This document shows positions 35,501-47,179 of a stretch of 64,000 bases of DNA, in pieces. Origin of the DNA: Trichosphaerium sp. ATCC 40318. Lineage: Eukaryota; Discosea; Flabellinia; Trichosidae. The position numbers and the translations under genes were made by a program. The notes below the pieces were generated by a model. The model was not told where the DNA came from and made no database searches. It was given only the letters and a program-made list of their open reading frames with translations. The DNA lies in contig JALMLS010000378.1 of the NCBI GenBank assembly GCA_038496445.1, positions 1-64,000 on the forward strand, in the 5' to 3' direction. Positions within the stretch are counted from its first letter, which is position 1. Each line of letters begins with the position of its first letter.

Positions 35501-36286
35501 TTCTACCTAGGATAAATTCAGAAATATCAAATTGCGAACTGGTATTTCTGATCTACCTGACTTTAAGGGAAGCACTGTATTTGATCTTGTTGAGTACGGA
35601 TCTGTCATGTACTTTGAAGGTACGAGAAGCGAGATGTGTTGATATTTGTTCATTGTTTGTTCTATTATAATTACCGCTTGCGTTGTTCTGACAAATGATA
35701 GCTGGTTCTGTTTGTATGCACCTCAGAAACGAGATGAAACATTGTGTTGAGTACCCTGTTCTTGTGTGTTTTGACGACGTGAGCGCCATGTCACAATACA
35801 GGACCTCTCACTTTGGTGATCCTGAGAGTCCTAGTATTGCTCCGAAACCACTGGTAAGCCATCCCCTTCTATTAAACACGTGCCCTATTACCTTTACTCA
35901 TTTCGTTATTTTAGAAAGGATACCGGTTTACGTTGAACTACATGTTCCACGAATGGTATGATGAGCACGAGTTGGCTTATGGTGCGATGGTTGGCGCCAG
36001 AACTGGTTTGCCTTCGTCCAAGGCTTGGGACATGCTACACTGTAGACCAGGCTTGGAATACGAGATTGAACCATTTACACGTAAAGAAGCAGATGCCCTA
36101 TTTGAATTTTGGGAGCGCCACAAGTACACTTCTATTGGTACGGTGCTATTTAGTTTGACAACTGAAAATCAAAGTTTTTTTCTCTAATTTACTTGCACAG
36201 AAATTGGTGGCCGCGTACGTGATTACATCCGGTGCATATGTTGTGGATCTGGTAGTGAAATGCAACGCTACGCAAAACACTTGTAG
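32510..36286 (+). CDS. DAP3: Mitochondrial ribosomal protein mS29 (DAP3) with long N-terminal extension
   Basis: The C-terminal ~300 residues match mS29/DAP3, the GTP-binding P-loop protein of the mitoribosomal small subunit. Matches are HGQVGILIRRSTIDLIQRL, the P-loop GHRGVGKSQ at 35160-35190, HWARKNGWIALYV, YPVLVCFDDVSAM (Walker B-like), and the tail VRDYIRC...MQRYAKHL. The N-terminus (MLQSLRLTTARSNARESLQRAH) is a typical mitochondrial presequence. Between them lie more than 500 residues of charged, mostly helical sequence (FFEQLPKVSKGSKFVGWM, EFHMFFQESMKKKI, EWSDIKTLMGKFLKKL, YSLNDWMDLFTNR) that I do not recognise and that ordinary mS29 (about 400 residues) lacks. About fourteen exons; all junctions checked keep frame. 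Confidence 0.88.
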
Positions 36287-36694
36287 ATTTTTTTGATTTG
36301 GTGCTTGGTTACCAAAAAAAGCTCATAGAAACGGCATATGTACAGGGCTGTAATAATTTTGTAAAAAAAAGCAAAAAAAAACGAAACAGTCAAAGATTGA
36401 TAGACAACCAACCACATAGTTGCAAGTTTGTTACTTCTGGTACAGCTGGTACCAGCCATTTATGGTCTTAATTTTAATTGTACCTTAACTACAAAAAAAA
36501 TCAGCATTCGAGAGCCGATATAGAAAGCACCTACGCCTTATTTACACTATAGTACGAAAGGGTTCTAATTTGCGCATGCACAGTACATTTTGGTGTGATA
36601 TTTGTTGAGGACGTACTAGTAAGTGTAAAACACAACTTGAGAGCGAGTAAACCTGATAAACCTTTTTAGGTTTGAGTTTTGAGTTTCTTTCAAA
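36287..36694. other. Intergenic, no gene seen
   Basis: A- and T-rich spacer between mS29 and the lysine-rich gene. It contains several A-runs. No RNA or repeat was recognised. Confidence 0.5.
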
Positions 36695-38249
36695 ATGGCA
36701 TACAATCCAACAGATTTTGTATATGGGTACGCTATACTGCAAGCATATTATCTTCTCATGCGTGATTAGTATTCAACCCACGAATAGCACGGAAATCAGA
36801 GTTCCACCAATTGCGAAACAAGGTAACGGTAACAACCAAGCACATTGTAGCGTAGTCTGACCTTAATTAGAAAATGTACTACCACTCCGCGCTTCTGCCC
36901 CAACGTTGCCCCTGTTAAACCTACCAAAGAGAACTCCGTTGCCTGTGGTACATAATCAATTATGCTAACACGCAATTATCTAGTGACATGTCTAATCTCT
37001 CTTAGCCACACATTGGCGCAGAAGACGAGGAGACATCAATGTTTCCTGCGAGAGAATCAGGGCGTAGTAACGATGAACCAACAAAACGCAAATCTGTCCG
37101 CAGGTCGCTCAGTCTTGGCCGTGTAGAGGTGCTTAAAAGCCCAGCCAAAAAAAAGGATAGTGCGTATACAGTTCTTCTATTATAACGACTTGCACACTCA
37201 CCGCTGAGCTCTAGAGGAGAAGAAAATGAAAAAAACGAACAGCGTCAATTTTTCAAAAGAACGCAAAAGGAAGTCCTCAATAGGAGATAGCTCACGCAAG
37301 TTGACAAAAAAGAAGAGTAACAGGCGTAACAAATTAGAGAGAATTGATTCTGCCCGAAATAAAAAGAAATTAAAGCCGTCCTCACCATCCGATAAGAAAA
37401 AAAAGCCCAAAAAAGCCAAAGCCCCGAAAAAGTCTAGTACGTCAACAACAAAACAAACTAAAAACAGTAAGTTACTATAAAATTTAAGTTGACATTTTGT
37501 TACCAACAGGTTCTCGGCCCACTTCTCCTTTACGTGCTGGAATTAGTGCCGAAGACAACAACTTTAGTCTAGGTACGATTGTACTGCGAATGACAACACT
37601 AACACTTTTGCAGCCGGTGTACTATCTCCACGCCAGTATGCTTGGAAGAACTTTGAGGATGATGACGAATTTCCTCCAGAACCCTTCCCAAAACCAGTGT
37701 GGAAAGGAAAGCTTCCTAAGAAGAAGGAAACACCACGTGTGGCCAATTATAAAGCATACGCAAAACTTAAGTTGGTATGGGATTCGTGGGCAAACGCAAA
37801 GAAAATCTGGGAGGCGAACAAAATTAAACAAATGTTTGGCAATGTGGTACGTCATTTTTTTTAATTGTTGCTCTTTTTCTCCTAATAAACATTGCAACAG
37901 GAAACTCCTGCTATACCAATTAAAATCAGTGAGAGCGTGGATATTCCAGCATCCCAACCAAGTAAGATAGCCCCCCTTTGAGTCAACGTAGGTATCAGTG
38001 GTTAACATTGCGTATAGAACCTATTAGTGCACAGCCTTTGTCGAGATCCTTAGATTCTATACCTTCTCCTAGATCTCCTCATGCTCACTCTCCTCATTCT
38101 CCCTCAGCACGTACAGGGTACGATTCTTCACTACACATAAGTGTATAAAAGTATTAAGATTGTTTTATCAAGGATTTCTGTTTATACTGCGCGTAAAAAG
38201 TCTGCCAGAACTCCTGTTAAAGCAGTTTCATTTGGAGAAGATTGCATAA
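36695..38249 (+). CDS. Lysine/serine-rich protein of unknown function
   Basis: About ten exons splice from MAYNPTDFVYG through a Pro-rich part (APTLPLLNLPKRTPLP), an acidic segment (HIGAEDEETSMF) and a highly basic Lys/Ser region (KKTNSVNFSKERKRKSS... KKPKKAKAPKKSS). A more folded segment follows (SPRQYAWKNFEDDDEFPPEPF; VWDSWANAKKIWEANKIKQMFG), then a Ser/Pro/His-rich stretch, ending GLPELLLKQFHLEKIA at TAA 38247-38249. The basic region suggests nuclear or chromatin localisation. No family was recognised. The end was chosen because the last splice keeps phase and reaches a stop within 16 codons. Confidence 0.6.
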
Positions 38250-38795
38250 AAGCAGTACCGCAAGCTGCAGCGATACCAGTACGTGATAGTGACGCCCATG
38301 TCCAATATCACAGATGCTCTTCTAACGCAAATATTAGCCTCCTTTGAGTAGTGCACGTGCTAAAGGTCATCGCTAATGACCGCACGGCTTGTCAGTTATG
38401 AGACACTTCTTATCAGTAATAGATTACTGCTGTGTCTCTTAAATTTGATAGTTGAAATAATAGCCAAACAACCTAGTAGTGATGCGTCATTGCATGATTT
38501 GTAAATTAACCCTGAAATTGACCTTATAAAAAAAACCAAAATTGTCACACCTTTGCTGTCTTTGGTTTGTCTTTTGCAGCTTTTGCATTTTTCATAACAT
38601 TTGTAGTGCCACACTAAAACATGTTTGTACGAGCTAGTGTTAAGTCACATGTTGTTCACTACCAATTTGCTCAAAGCAGAAAGAGCATTCCAGTACAAAC
38701 AATACGCTTAATTTGTAGGCTTTTGGTGACTTTTGGTGTAATTCTCCACAGCAAAAACAAAATACGCAAATAACTGTCCCTCGATACTATGATCC
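38250..38795. other. Intergenic, no gene seen
   Basis: Spacer between the lysine-rich gene and the hydrolase fusion. Short ORFs on both strands lack convincing composition. No RNA or repeat was recognised. Confidence 0.5.
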
Positions 38796-41700
38796 ATGAG
38801 TACCAAGCAGCATACCTTGCTGGTAATTGACAAGGGATTTGGCGGAATAAACGGGAACAGGTACAGATGTCTTGCTCGCGGGCCTTTTCGTGTGATTATG
38901 GTAGCAGGTACGCAATATATTAGTTTTCAGTTACTCAAAATGGGTTTTAGTGCCTGAACCAAGGCTAAACACTGATATTGAAGTCGGTGTAACTACACTC
39001 ACTAGCGCTAGTACGTTTAAAAAAGAAGCCTTATTTATTGAAATTATTGGTTTTTTTGTTTTAAAAACGTGTGTAGTTACAGAACACGATCCCGACGTAC
39101 TCGTTGTGTGCAGTCGTGGTGGTCGTTATGCTGCGGAACTTGTAAACAGAGGTATCTGGAATGGCTGCGTTTTGTGCATTTCTTCGCTTTACGTACGCCA
39201 GTTGTTTATATTTTGGCGTAGGCGTGCTGGTAACGCTCTAATGTTTCGATTTAGACTTCACGAATAATCCGTCCCAACATTCCCATTGTTTTGTGTCACG
39301 TACGCCCACGATAGAGATTCGATTAAAAATCTAGCGAGAAAAGACGCCATTGTTTGGCGCGTGCACAGTGGTTTTGATTTTTTGCGAATCCTACAGTGTC
39401 GATCCAAGTTTTATTTCTTTTGATTATTCAGATCTTTTTTTTGAAAAGTTCTTATCTCAAAAACCCAATTACGTTTTATTCTTGTTCTCCTCTTAATTCG
39501 CTTAAAGGGCTTGCAAGATAGACTCAATACTATATACAGCGTTCGAGGGGATATTGAACAAGGGACTAAAAGGCTGGTTGAGTTAGTAGAAGTGGATGAT
39601 GACCATAATTTGACTACACTTTTGAGCACAAACAAGCTTCATGACTTGGTTTTTCGTGTCATTCAATTAAGAGACTCTATCACGCGTAGCAATAATATAA
39701 GCCCTAGCGAATCTATTTCAAACGTTGATACAACCTCTAATATTAGTGAACAGCACGTGGAGGACGAGTGGTGGGACGTGACAAAGGGCGCCGAATTATC
39801 TAGTGTTGTAAATAATGCGTCCTCTTCTTTGGCTCCACCCTTACCGCGTTCTGGTGCTTCCAGTGGAGCATCTTCTATCGCTTCTAGTCGATCTACATCT
39901 TGGGAAAGTAGCTCGTCTCACTCTTCATCAGGAACTGATTCGTCATCGTCAGAGTCTAGCGATACGTCAGATTCTCTTGAAATACCAGATGTCATTAAAA
40001 TGAACAAAACTCTTCGCATGCCTCGACGTATAAAGGCGATATACAAGGAATCCAGTATGTCGTAAATCGTCTTTATGGATATCTATCTAACGTCTTTGGT
40101 AGAATCAGGCTCTGCAAGCCCAACAGCCGGAGCCAAAGGCTCAACAGCTGGTGTTAGTTTAGCTGGCACTGAAGCAGAATTGGATATTAATGGTATTAGC
40201 AATGACTCATTTTGTGGATTGTATTTTAACAGTTTTGTTTTAGCTCAATTTGCTGACATTGACGCATACCTCGTAATGGCGCAAAAGGTTTTTCAAGATA
40301 CATACGAGTCAGAAAGCGCTCTCAAAGCGTTTGATAGCTCAGTGGCAGCTGCAAACGGTGTTTCTACATTGCATTCATCCAAGTGTAAGCGTGACATTTA
40401 CTTTCATATTTTTTGTGACATTTCCTCTTTAGCTTCTGAGACAAGAGTATCTAAACCAAGACTAGTACTGGGTGGCAGCGAAAGTACACCTAAGTCACCA
40501 AGTGCTAGGAAGAGATTGGTACCTAGCGTTGGGTCAGATGAAGGATCACTGAGCATTCCTGCAAGCATCACATTGAGGCCTATTGCGCACCCTGCATCTG
40601 GTAGGAGCAGTCGCAAGGATCAAAGTTCTAGTGATTCGCGTCAATCCCATTCCATGCGTTCTTCTTCGTCCTCATGGGTGCGAGGTGTCGTTAGAGACAG
40701 CTTTGATTTTGAGAAAGTACTCCTTGCCGTACCAAAGCACAGTGCGTCTCAGTTTTTCATATCTTTTTATTTTCGTCCCCTTCCTCTCTTTGATGGGTTT
40801 TTACAAACTTTGGTTGATAGGAAGTCACCCAAAGAATCCTCTACTTCAGAGTCCAAAGAAGAAAAGACGTTCTAGGAAGAAACTATCTAACCCAGAGCCA
40901 ATGAAACGCGAAAACATTTCACCTACACGGAAAAAAATGACCAAAAAAATGTCTGATCTGGACAGATTGAAAAAACTGGAAGCCGACACGTCAGCTGAGG
41001 AGTCATACGACCTAGAAATATCTTCTTCTAGCGATGAAAGCGTATACAATAAGCCAGCTAGAACACCTCTAGCCAAGTTAATTGCTATTCGAGATAATAC
41101 ATTAGGTACGTGCATGAATTCTTAAACAAACTGCTAACTAAACTGTTCCTAGCCTCGCGATCGACCGAGAATCAGACATACTCCAGCGAGTCTGCGAGCG
41201 TTCCTGCACTGACCAAGAAGCTACAAGAGTACGATAATGTAACGGAAGAGTCTTCGTTGGCTAGCGCATCGAAAAGCAAACGCCATGAGAATCACTCTAG
41301 GAGCAGCAGTGGTTCGAGTAATACTGAAATGTCTCGCACGTTTTCGTCGAAGCGTGAGCTAGCCGGCGGCATCAAGGACACGATCATGTCATTGAGCAGA
41401 CAAGCATCCGACGAAGAGATATCTGGCGAATCAGGAGAATCGTCTTGCGTTAGCACCAGTAGTGAGGAGGATAGTCGTGCTGCATATTCGCTTGCTAGCG
41501 ATAGTGGTGATGAAATTACAACTTTCATGACACGTGAAGATAACAAAACGCTGTACGTTCAAAAGAAGCAATTATTTTGATTTAACCAGCCACTTATCTT
41601 GCTTGTCTAGTCACCAATCTGATATATCTCGTTTCCCTTCCATGAGGGAAAGCACAGCGCCAGCACTTATAACAACAATAGTACCAGTACTAGGTATGAC

Positions 41701-43682
41701 GTAGCTGTTTGATCAAATTGCTCCCAATTTCTGATTTTGGGCTTTTTTTTGCTTATTGTTGTTAGGATGGTTGAAAATAAGTATTGTGAGAGCAAAGGAT
41801 ATGTCTAGCGCAAGCAGGCCAAACACTGCGGAAGCCTATTGTGTAATAACTTGCGGAAATTTTCGTGCACAAACACCACCTGTTAAGGTACAAGCAATCA
41901 GTATTTAATACCAGCATCTGACATGTTTAAGAACCTTTCTTGGGATTTCACGTTTGTCATTGAACTTACAGCTGCCAGCGGACCTATACAGGTTGATAAT
42001 CTTTTATTTTTTGGTATCTATATTTACTGTTGAGTTGTAGGTGCAGTTATGGCATTGTAGCGCAGCATCGCAAGATGATTACATTGGTCAATTTGTTATG
42101 CAGATTGATGACCTCACTGCAACATCTGCGCTTACCGAAACTTGGCATAAGACGTCCAGGTTAGAGCATGCCATACTTGTTGCTCATGCGTGGACACCGA
42201 GAGAGGTACGTACACAGATTTGTTCCTGCGCCAATCGAACTAACACAAAGTACTAGCATACGAATACAGAAACGTCAGTCCCAATGTCGATATCAGTGCC
42301 AACGTCTGATCAGTACCGAAACGAAACCGTTTTGACACTTGACGATATTAGTCAGTCAATGCGCGACACCATGAGCAATGTACCAGAAACCATTACGATA
42401 GAACAAGTGTCTCAACTACCGACTACTGGCTTAACCATGACTACACGTAATCAAGAAAACTGCTCAATGAGTGACCAGAGTAGTAGCGCTACAGCCTCCC
42501 CACCGCGTATGGTCGTGCCAGAGATTGATAAGCGAAGAGTAGAATTTGACAGCAATCATGATCACAAACCAAAGAAGAAATCTAGTTCAGCAACTCTGGT
42601 CCCCAAGATTCGCCCAAAGTCCAGCAGGCTATGGAGGCTTAGTTCCATGCGTCCTGCAAGTTCAAGGGAAAAATCGATGACTATACACGGTAATTGTAAA
42701 GCATTCATTCTTGATCATACTGTTGTAAGACTACAGCACGATAAACGCCTTCACAACGTACGTTTCATATTGCGATTTATATCGATAAAAAAAAAAAGCA
42801 ATGCGGACTTTCTATTGTCAAAAGCATACCACCACTCACGTGTTTTATTTTTAGATATTTAAAATCCTTATAAAAAAGGATGGTAACGCATGGTCAGTAT
42901 ACAGAAGGTATTCTCAGTTCATAAAATTACAAAAACAGGTAAGTACTGTATTGCAATCAAATTCAAGTTGCACAAAATTTCTTGTTGAGCAAAGGCAAAC
43001 TTTGAACTCACTATTTTTGCACTAGCTGTTGCAAGGGTACAAGGGATCATTCGAACATGTCAAATTCAGCAGGCGGCGGATAAATAATTTGAGTCCACAT
43101 CACGTGGACAAGCGACAAAAGAAGCTTCAAAAGTGGTTATCTAACATCCTTCAAGCAGATGTCATACTACGAGATGCAAACCTCACCAAATTTTTAACAC
43201 TTAACAGAGTTCAAGAGCCCAAACTACACACAACCGAACACGTTGGATATTTGTATCGAATTATTGCACGAAAGTACCTAAAAAGACATGAAGTACGCAA
43301 AATATGGGTGTCGCTCAGGAACGGTGTGTTGTACAAGTACAAATCCAAAAAAGATAAACATCCATACAGCATGACGGATCTCAAAGTCAGCACCATAAAA
43401 CGGACTACACGGGAAGAAGACATTATGCTACACTTGGACACGAAGCAAGAGACTCAATCGGCCATGCACGTCTTGACAGACACAGGAAAGAGCTACTACT
43501 TTGCTGGCGCACAGCTCCACACGATTGATTGTTGGCTCAAGGCGATAAACAAGACAATGCCAAAGATTGGAGGGGATAGAAGAGTCAGCGATGACACTGG
43601 GTCTTGTGATGAGGAGGAAGAAGAGGAATCACGTGTGCAAACCATTTTGTTGGGCGCACGAAAGACGATCTGGATTCAGTAG
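38796..43682 (+). CDS. Serine-hydrolase-like domain fused to C2, PX and PH domains
   Basis: The N-terminal exons look like a small alpha/beta hydrolase: LLVIDKGFGG, DPDVLVVCSRGGRYAAELVNRG (nucleophile-elbow-like), GIWNGCVLC, PNIPIVLCH, and LVELVEVDDDHNL (catalytic Asp/His-like). A very Ser-rich linker runs from 39.7 to 41.6 kb. Then come a C2 domain (GWLKISIVRAKDM... AYCVITCGNFRAQTP... SWDFTF... VQLWHC), a PX domain (FKILIKKDGNAWSVYRRYSQF... RQKKLQKWLSNIL, 42.85-43.2 kb), and a PH domain (HVGYLYRI... WVSLRNGVLYKYK... SYYFAGAQLHTIDCWLKAI). C2, PX and PH all bind membrane lipids, so this is probably an endosomal lipid-sensing protein. One junction near 39300 needs a frame change. The end may extend to 43837 through a 32-nt intron giving an acidic/basic tail. 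Confidence 0.72.
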
Positions 43683-44008
43683 AAGGTGAACCACAACACA
43701 AAAACAAACAGAAAAAAAAGAAACAATCTGAGCTCACGCTTGATTCTCCGTTTCTAACTGTACTTATATATCCGAAAAAAGGGAGAGACAAACGTGGGTG
43801 GTGCAAGGAACGGGGAATAGAGTCATGCCGTTGGTAAAGCACGATATCGTGTATGGTGCAGTGTGGCGAGGAATGTATTGTATTATAGAAGTACCTATTT
43901 TGTAGATAACAACCAATTTCTTAATATAAGCTAAACACCCACTCTCTTGTACATATTCATCAGCTTTCGTAAAACTTGTTTCAAAACAACAACAAAGGGC
44001 ATGTGCTT

Positions 44009-44632
44009 TTATTCTTGTGTAATCAGGTCTCCATTTTCAAAGTGGCGGTGTATATTCAGCGTGCCATTACTACTCCAGAACTTGAATTCTCCGTCCAGCT
44101 TGTCATTCACAAAGTAACATTGCTTTTGCAATACTCCAGTTTCGTACCACTCCTTGTATTCTCCATAAGCCCTGCCTTTATCAAAACACGACTCTTTTTG
44201 TAATTGACCATTCCAGTGCCAACGCTTGTATTGTCCGTGCCGCTCTCCTTTCACATAGACAAACTGCTCCCACAGTTGATGGGAGTCAGCTTTGTTGTAC
44301 CAGCGCCTATAAAGACCGTCTCTTTTTCCATTGTCATAGCAACACTGCACAGCCACCGTGCCATCCTCATACCATTCTTTGGACTCGCCGTGTAGCACTC
44401 CATTTTGCCATCTTTCTTGCTTTGTTTTGTGGTAGGTAGGCGCTGCTTTATGATTTGTGGTTGTTGCGCTAAATTGTAGCCATTTGCCATGTTTTTGTAA
44501 TTTACCATCAAACCTTGTGGTTGTAGCTGTATGTTTGGACAATAAACTCCATTTTATAAATACTTCTGGCTCTAATTCTAAAATACCAAACTGTAACTCA
44601 ATTGGAAGAATGAGTAGATAGCATAACGACAT
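44009..44632 (-). CDS. Single-exon F-box-like/MORN-type repeat protein
   Basis: An intronless 207-codon ORF. The first 30 residues (LLILPIELQFGILELEPEVFIKW) have the pattern of an F-box helix. The rest is a run of MORN-type (YwqK-like) repeats of about 23 residues: LHGESKEWYEDGTVAVQCCY, KRDGLYRRWYN, RHGQYKRWHWNGQLQKES, AYGEYKEWYETGVLQKQ, LDGEFKFWSSNGTLN. F-box proteins act as SCF ubiquitin-ligase adaptors. The F-box plus MORN architecture is frequent in giant DNA viruses of protists (established from Marseillevirus-type genomes) and rare in cells. The lack of introns contrasts with every flanking gene. Confidence 0.82.
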   Translation of the reverse strand: MSLCYLLILPIELQFGILELEPEVFIKWSLLSKHTATTTRFDGKLQKHGKWLQFSATTTNHKAAPTYHKTKQERWQNGVLHGESKEWYEDGTVAVQCCYDNGKRDGLYRRWYNKADSHQLWEQFVYVKGERHGQYKRWHWNGQLQKESCFDKGRAYGEYKEWYETGVLQKQCYFVNDKLDGEFKFWSSNGTLNIHRHFENGDLITQE

Positions 44633-44788
44633 AACAACAAGAATAAAAATTGTAGGCTATCAGAATTTATTTGACGTAAAGCAACTCCATTTTTTCTTTC
44701 AGCAAAGTAATGATAATTGCTCTTTTGGTACATTATGACCTTCCGTTTTTAAAGTGAAAAAGAACCAAGTCATTTTGACTTGAAGCAT

Positions 44789-46333
44789 TTAGAATGGGCT
44801 ACATGCCCTTGCGTCCTCTCCTTGAGGCCAATCTTCAAAGTGGGTAACAACCCAAGTATTGTGTAATTTAGTCATAGCTTGTTTAGTAATATTGCAGTCA
44901 GTAACATCTATCCATCTCAAGTTGTTCATTGAAAAAATGCCAACATCTGTAATTTGATTACATTTTTTAAGGCTTACTTCTCTGGCACTTCTAAGGTATC
45001 CCAGCCCTTTATCTGTAATATGTTCACATTCATCAAGTATTAAACTCCGTACTTTCGCAAGATAACGCAAACCATCATCTGTGACTTGTACACATGCCAT
45101 TCTAAGTGAATCAACATTTCCAAGAGTTTTTATGCCTTCATCACTTATTTCTGTGTGAGATATAGATAGACTGTGAACGTTCTTTAGGTGTTTAATACCA
45201 CTATCTGTGATAAAATAGCATGCATTAATACTTACACTATGAGCATCCTTTAAAATCTTGAGTGAGTTGTCAGTTATGTCAGTACAATCAAGACTGATTT
45301 CATTCACTCTTTTAAGTTCTTTTACACCAACATCTGTCACACTTGTACCTGATAAATGTATTGTTTGAACACCACCTGCTAGTGCGATTACGCCAACATC
45401 AGTTACTTGAGTATCATTCAAGTTGAGTGTATTTGCTCCTGCCAATAGAGATATACCTTCATCTGTTATTTTATCACATTGTGAGAGATTAATACTGTGC
45501 ACTCCGGCTAGAGCTGAAAGACCATAATCTGTCACATTTGTTCCTGAAATATTAATAGAATGTATGCCTGCAAGGCGTCTAAATCCAACATCAGATAAAT
45601 TCTTAATATCTATTAATCCAATGTGAGTCAATGCTTTTGGAAGATAAGACAAAAAGTTATCACTAACAGATTGACAATATTCAAGTGACAACTTGCTTAG
45701 ATTTGTAAACAATCTGAAATCATCCAAGCTTAGTGGTAAATGAAAGGCTGTAAGGCAAGATAAATTAGTCAAATATGAAATAAGATGACTACCATATGAG
45801 GTTGTGAGTCCTAGATTAAGAGACTTGACATGAGAAACTGTCTCCAGAGTGTCAACATAGTACATATTAGAAATATCGATTGTATGTAATCCTTCAATCT
45901 TTGGAATGTTGTATAGATGTTTACAACTAGAAATACTTAGGGTATGTACTCCTTTGAGTGCTCTGAGCCCATTAGTCGTGATATGTGAACAATGAGAAAG
46001 GTCAATTGATTTCCTCCCTTGAAGGTATTTCAATCCTTTATCTGTTAGTGAGCCTTTACATCCTCCAGGAGAAACAGTTACTTTTGCATTGCGTAGTATA
46101 AGGTAAGACTGAAGCCTACGAGCGTCTTCATCCCCTTTAATACAAACACTGCGGTAGCCGATGTGTTCAGCTATTATCGATGCAAATAACTTACAAGTAC
46201 GAGCGGCGCTATTCCTGTCGATGTCTGGAAGCGCTTTAAGAACAAAGACTTTGATTTCGACTGGTAAATTGTCTAAACACGTTGCTGTACTCTCCAATAC
46301 ACTACAAGGATTCAGTTGTTTTTTTGTTGCCAT
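44789..46333 (-). CDS. Single-exon F-box leucine-rich-repeat protein
   Basis: An intronless ORF of about 514 residues. I take the ATG at 46333 (MATKKQLN) because the upstream frame to 46369 is AT-rich and hydrophobic. The N-terminus has an F-box (CLDNLPVEIKVFVLKALPDIDRNSAARTCKLF). The rest is a run of about 17 leucine-rich repeats of the cysteine-containing type (xLSxCxxITDxGLxxL): SIDLSHCSHITTNGLRAL, SINLSQCDKITDEGISLL, TLNLNDTQVTDVGVIAL, SLILDECEHITDKGLGYL. It is likely an SCF adaptor. It lies next to the F-box/MORN gene, also intronless. Together they suggest a viral or retroposed origin. The Nudix gene starts 90 bp away on the other strand. Confidence 0.88.
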   Translation of the reverse strand: MATKKQLNPCSVLESTATCLDNLPVEIKVFVLKALPDIDRNSAARTCKLFASIIAEHIGYRSVCIKGDEDARRLQSYLILRNAKVTVSPGGCKGSLTDKGLKYLQGRKSIDLSHCSHITTNGLRALKGVHTLSISSCKHLYNIPKIEGLHTIDISNMYYVDTLETVSHVKSLNLGLTTSYGSHLISYLTNLSCLTAFHLPLSLDDFRLFTNLSKLSLEYCQSVSDNFLSYLPKALTHIGLIDIKNLSDVGFRRLAGIHSINISGTNVTDYGLSALAGVHSINLSQCDKITDEGISLLAGANTLNLNDTQVTDVGVIALAGGVQTIHLSGTSVTDVGVKELKRVNEISLDCTDITDNSLKILKDAHSVSINACYFITDSGIKHLKNVHSLSISHTEISDEGIKTLGNVDSLRMACVQVTDDGLRYLAKVRSLILDECEHITDKGLGYLRSAREVSLKKCNQITDVGIFSMNNLRWIDVTDCNITKQAMTKLHNTWVVTHFEDWPQGEDARACSPF

Positions 46334-46423
46334 GATAATGCGGAACGTTAGCCATGTAAAGAAGTACAAGGACTTTTTTGCAGATTATTTCCGTCTATTC
46401 AGCAAACCAGCTGTTTTACTTCT

Positions 46424-47162
46424 ATGGCGGCGTCATCTCTATTTTCGATAGCTCTAGTACATCACAAAGGCAAATTCGTGGCTGTTAAGGAATCTAGGGG
46501 CTGGTATTTACCGGCCGGCAAGTACGATGCTTTTTTGGGTGGGACAACATCTAAAACAGCGTAGGGTGGATCGTGGGGAAGGTTTTGCAACTGCGGGATG
46601 CAGGTACCTACAAACCAACGCATTCACAAAGAAAAATTGCTGACAGTTGTTTAGAGAGTGCGTGGAAGAAGCAGGTACCGTCAAAATACAGACGTTAACG
46701 TCTAAATATCCTATTCAAGGCATAGATATAATACTAGAGCGCCTTCTTCGTGTCGACTTTACACAGCGTGGTGGTACGCGTATGAGATGTATTTTCCTCG
46801 CCAGACCAAAAGACCCAAAGTCGCCGCTGAAAACAGTGCCAGACGAAGAGTCTGAGTTCGCCAAGTACGACCTCCTGTAACTATATTGTTTGGTTTTTAA
46901 TCACGTGTGTAGGTGGTTGACAGCAAAAGAATATGATGCCGTACCGTCATCTGTACACGTGATAATATTTACAGCAACTGACGTCACATGATAGGAATTA
47001 CGTGGTGCAGAAGGTCCTAGGCTTATTAGCTGGGCGAGTGCGCTCATAGAAGACAAAAAATTGGAATATTTTCCTCCTGTGCAAGGAGTACTAGAGGAGA
47101 CTGAGTTTTCCAAGATTGACAGAGAATACAAACGGTACAAACTTTGTAGTTTATTCGCCTAA
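46424..47162 (+). CDS. Nudix hydrolase
   Basis: Nudix enzymes cleave nucleoside diphosphates linked to another group. The spliced protein carries a complete Nudix box, GKVDRGEGFATAGCRECVEEAG, which fits Gx5Ex7REUxEExGU exactly; it is assembled from three exons (GKV at 46519, GEG... at 46563, RECVEEAG at 46650). Upstream WYLPAGK is typical of the strand before the box. Downstream ERLLRVDF, RMRCIFLARP and FAKWLTAKEYDAV complete the fold. About six exons; the stop is at 47160-47162. The substrate is unknown. A second, degenerate relative follows immediately downstream. Confidence 0.88.
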
Positions 47163-47179
47163 TATAGTGCTTAAAATGA

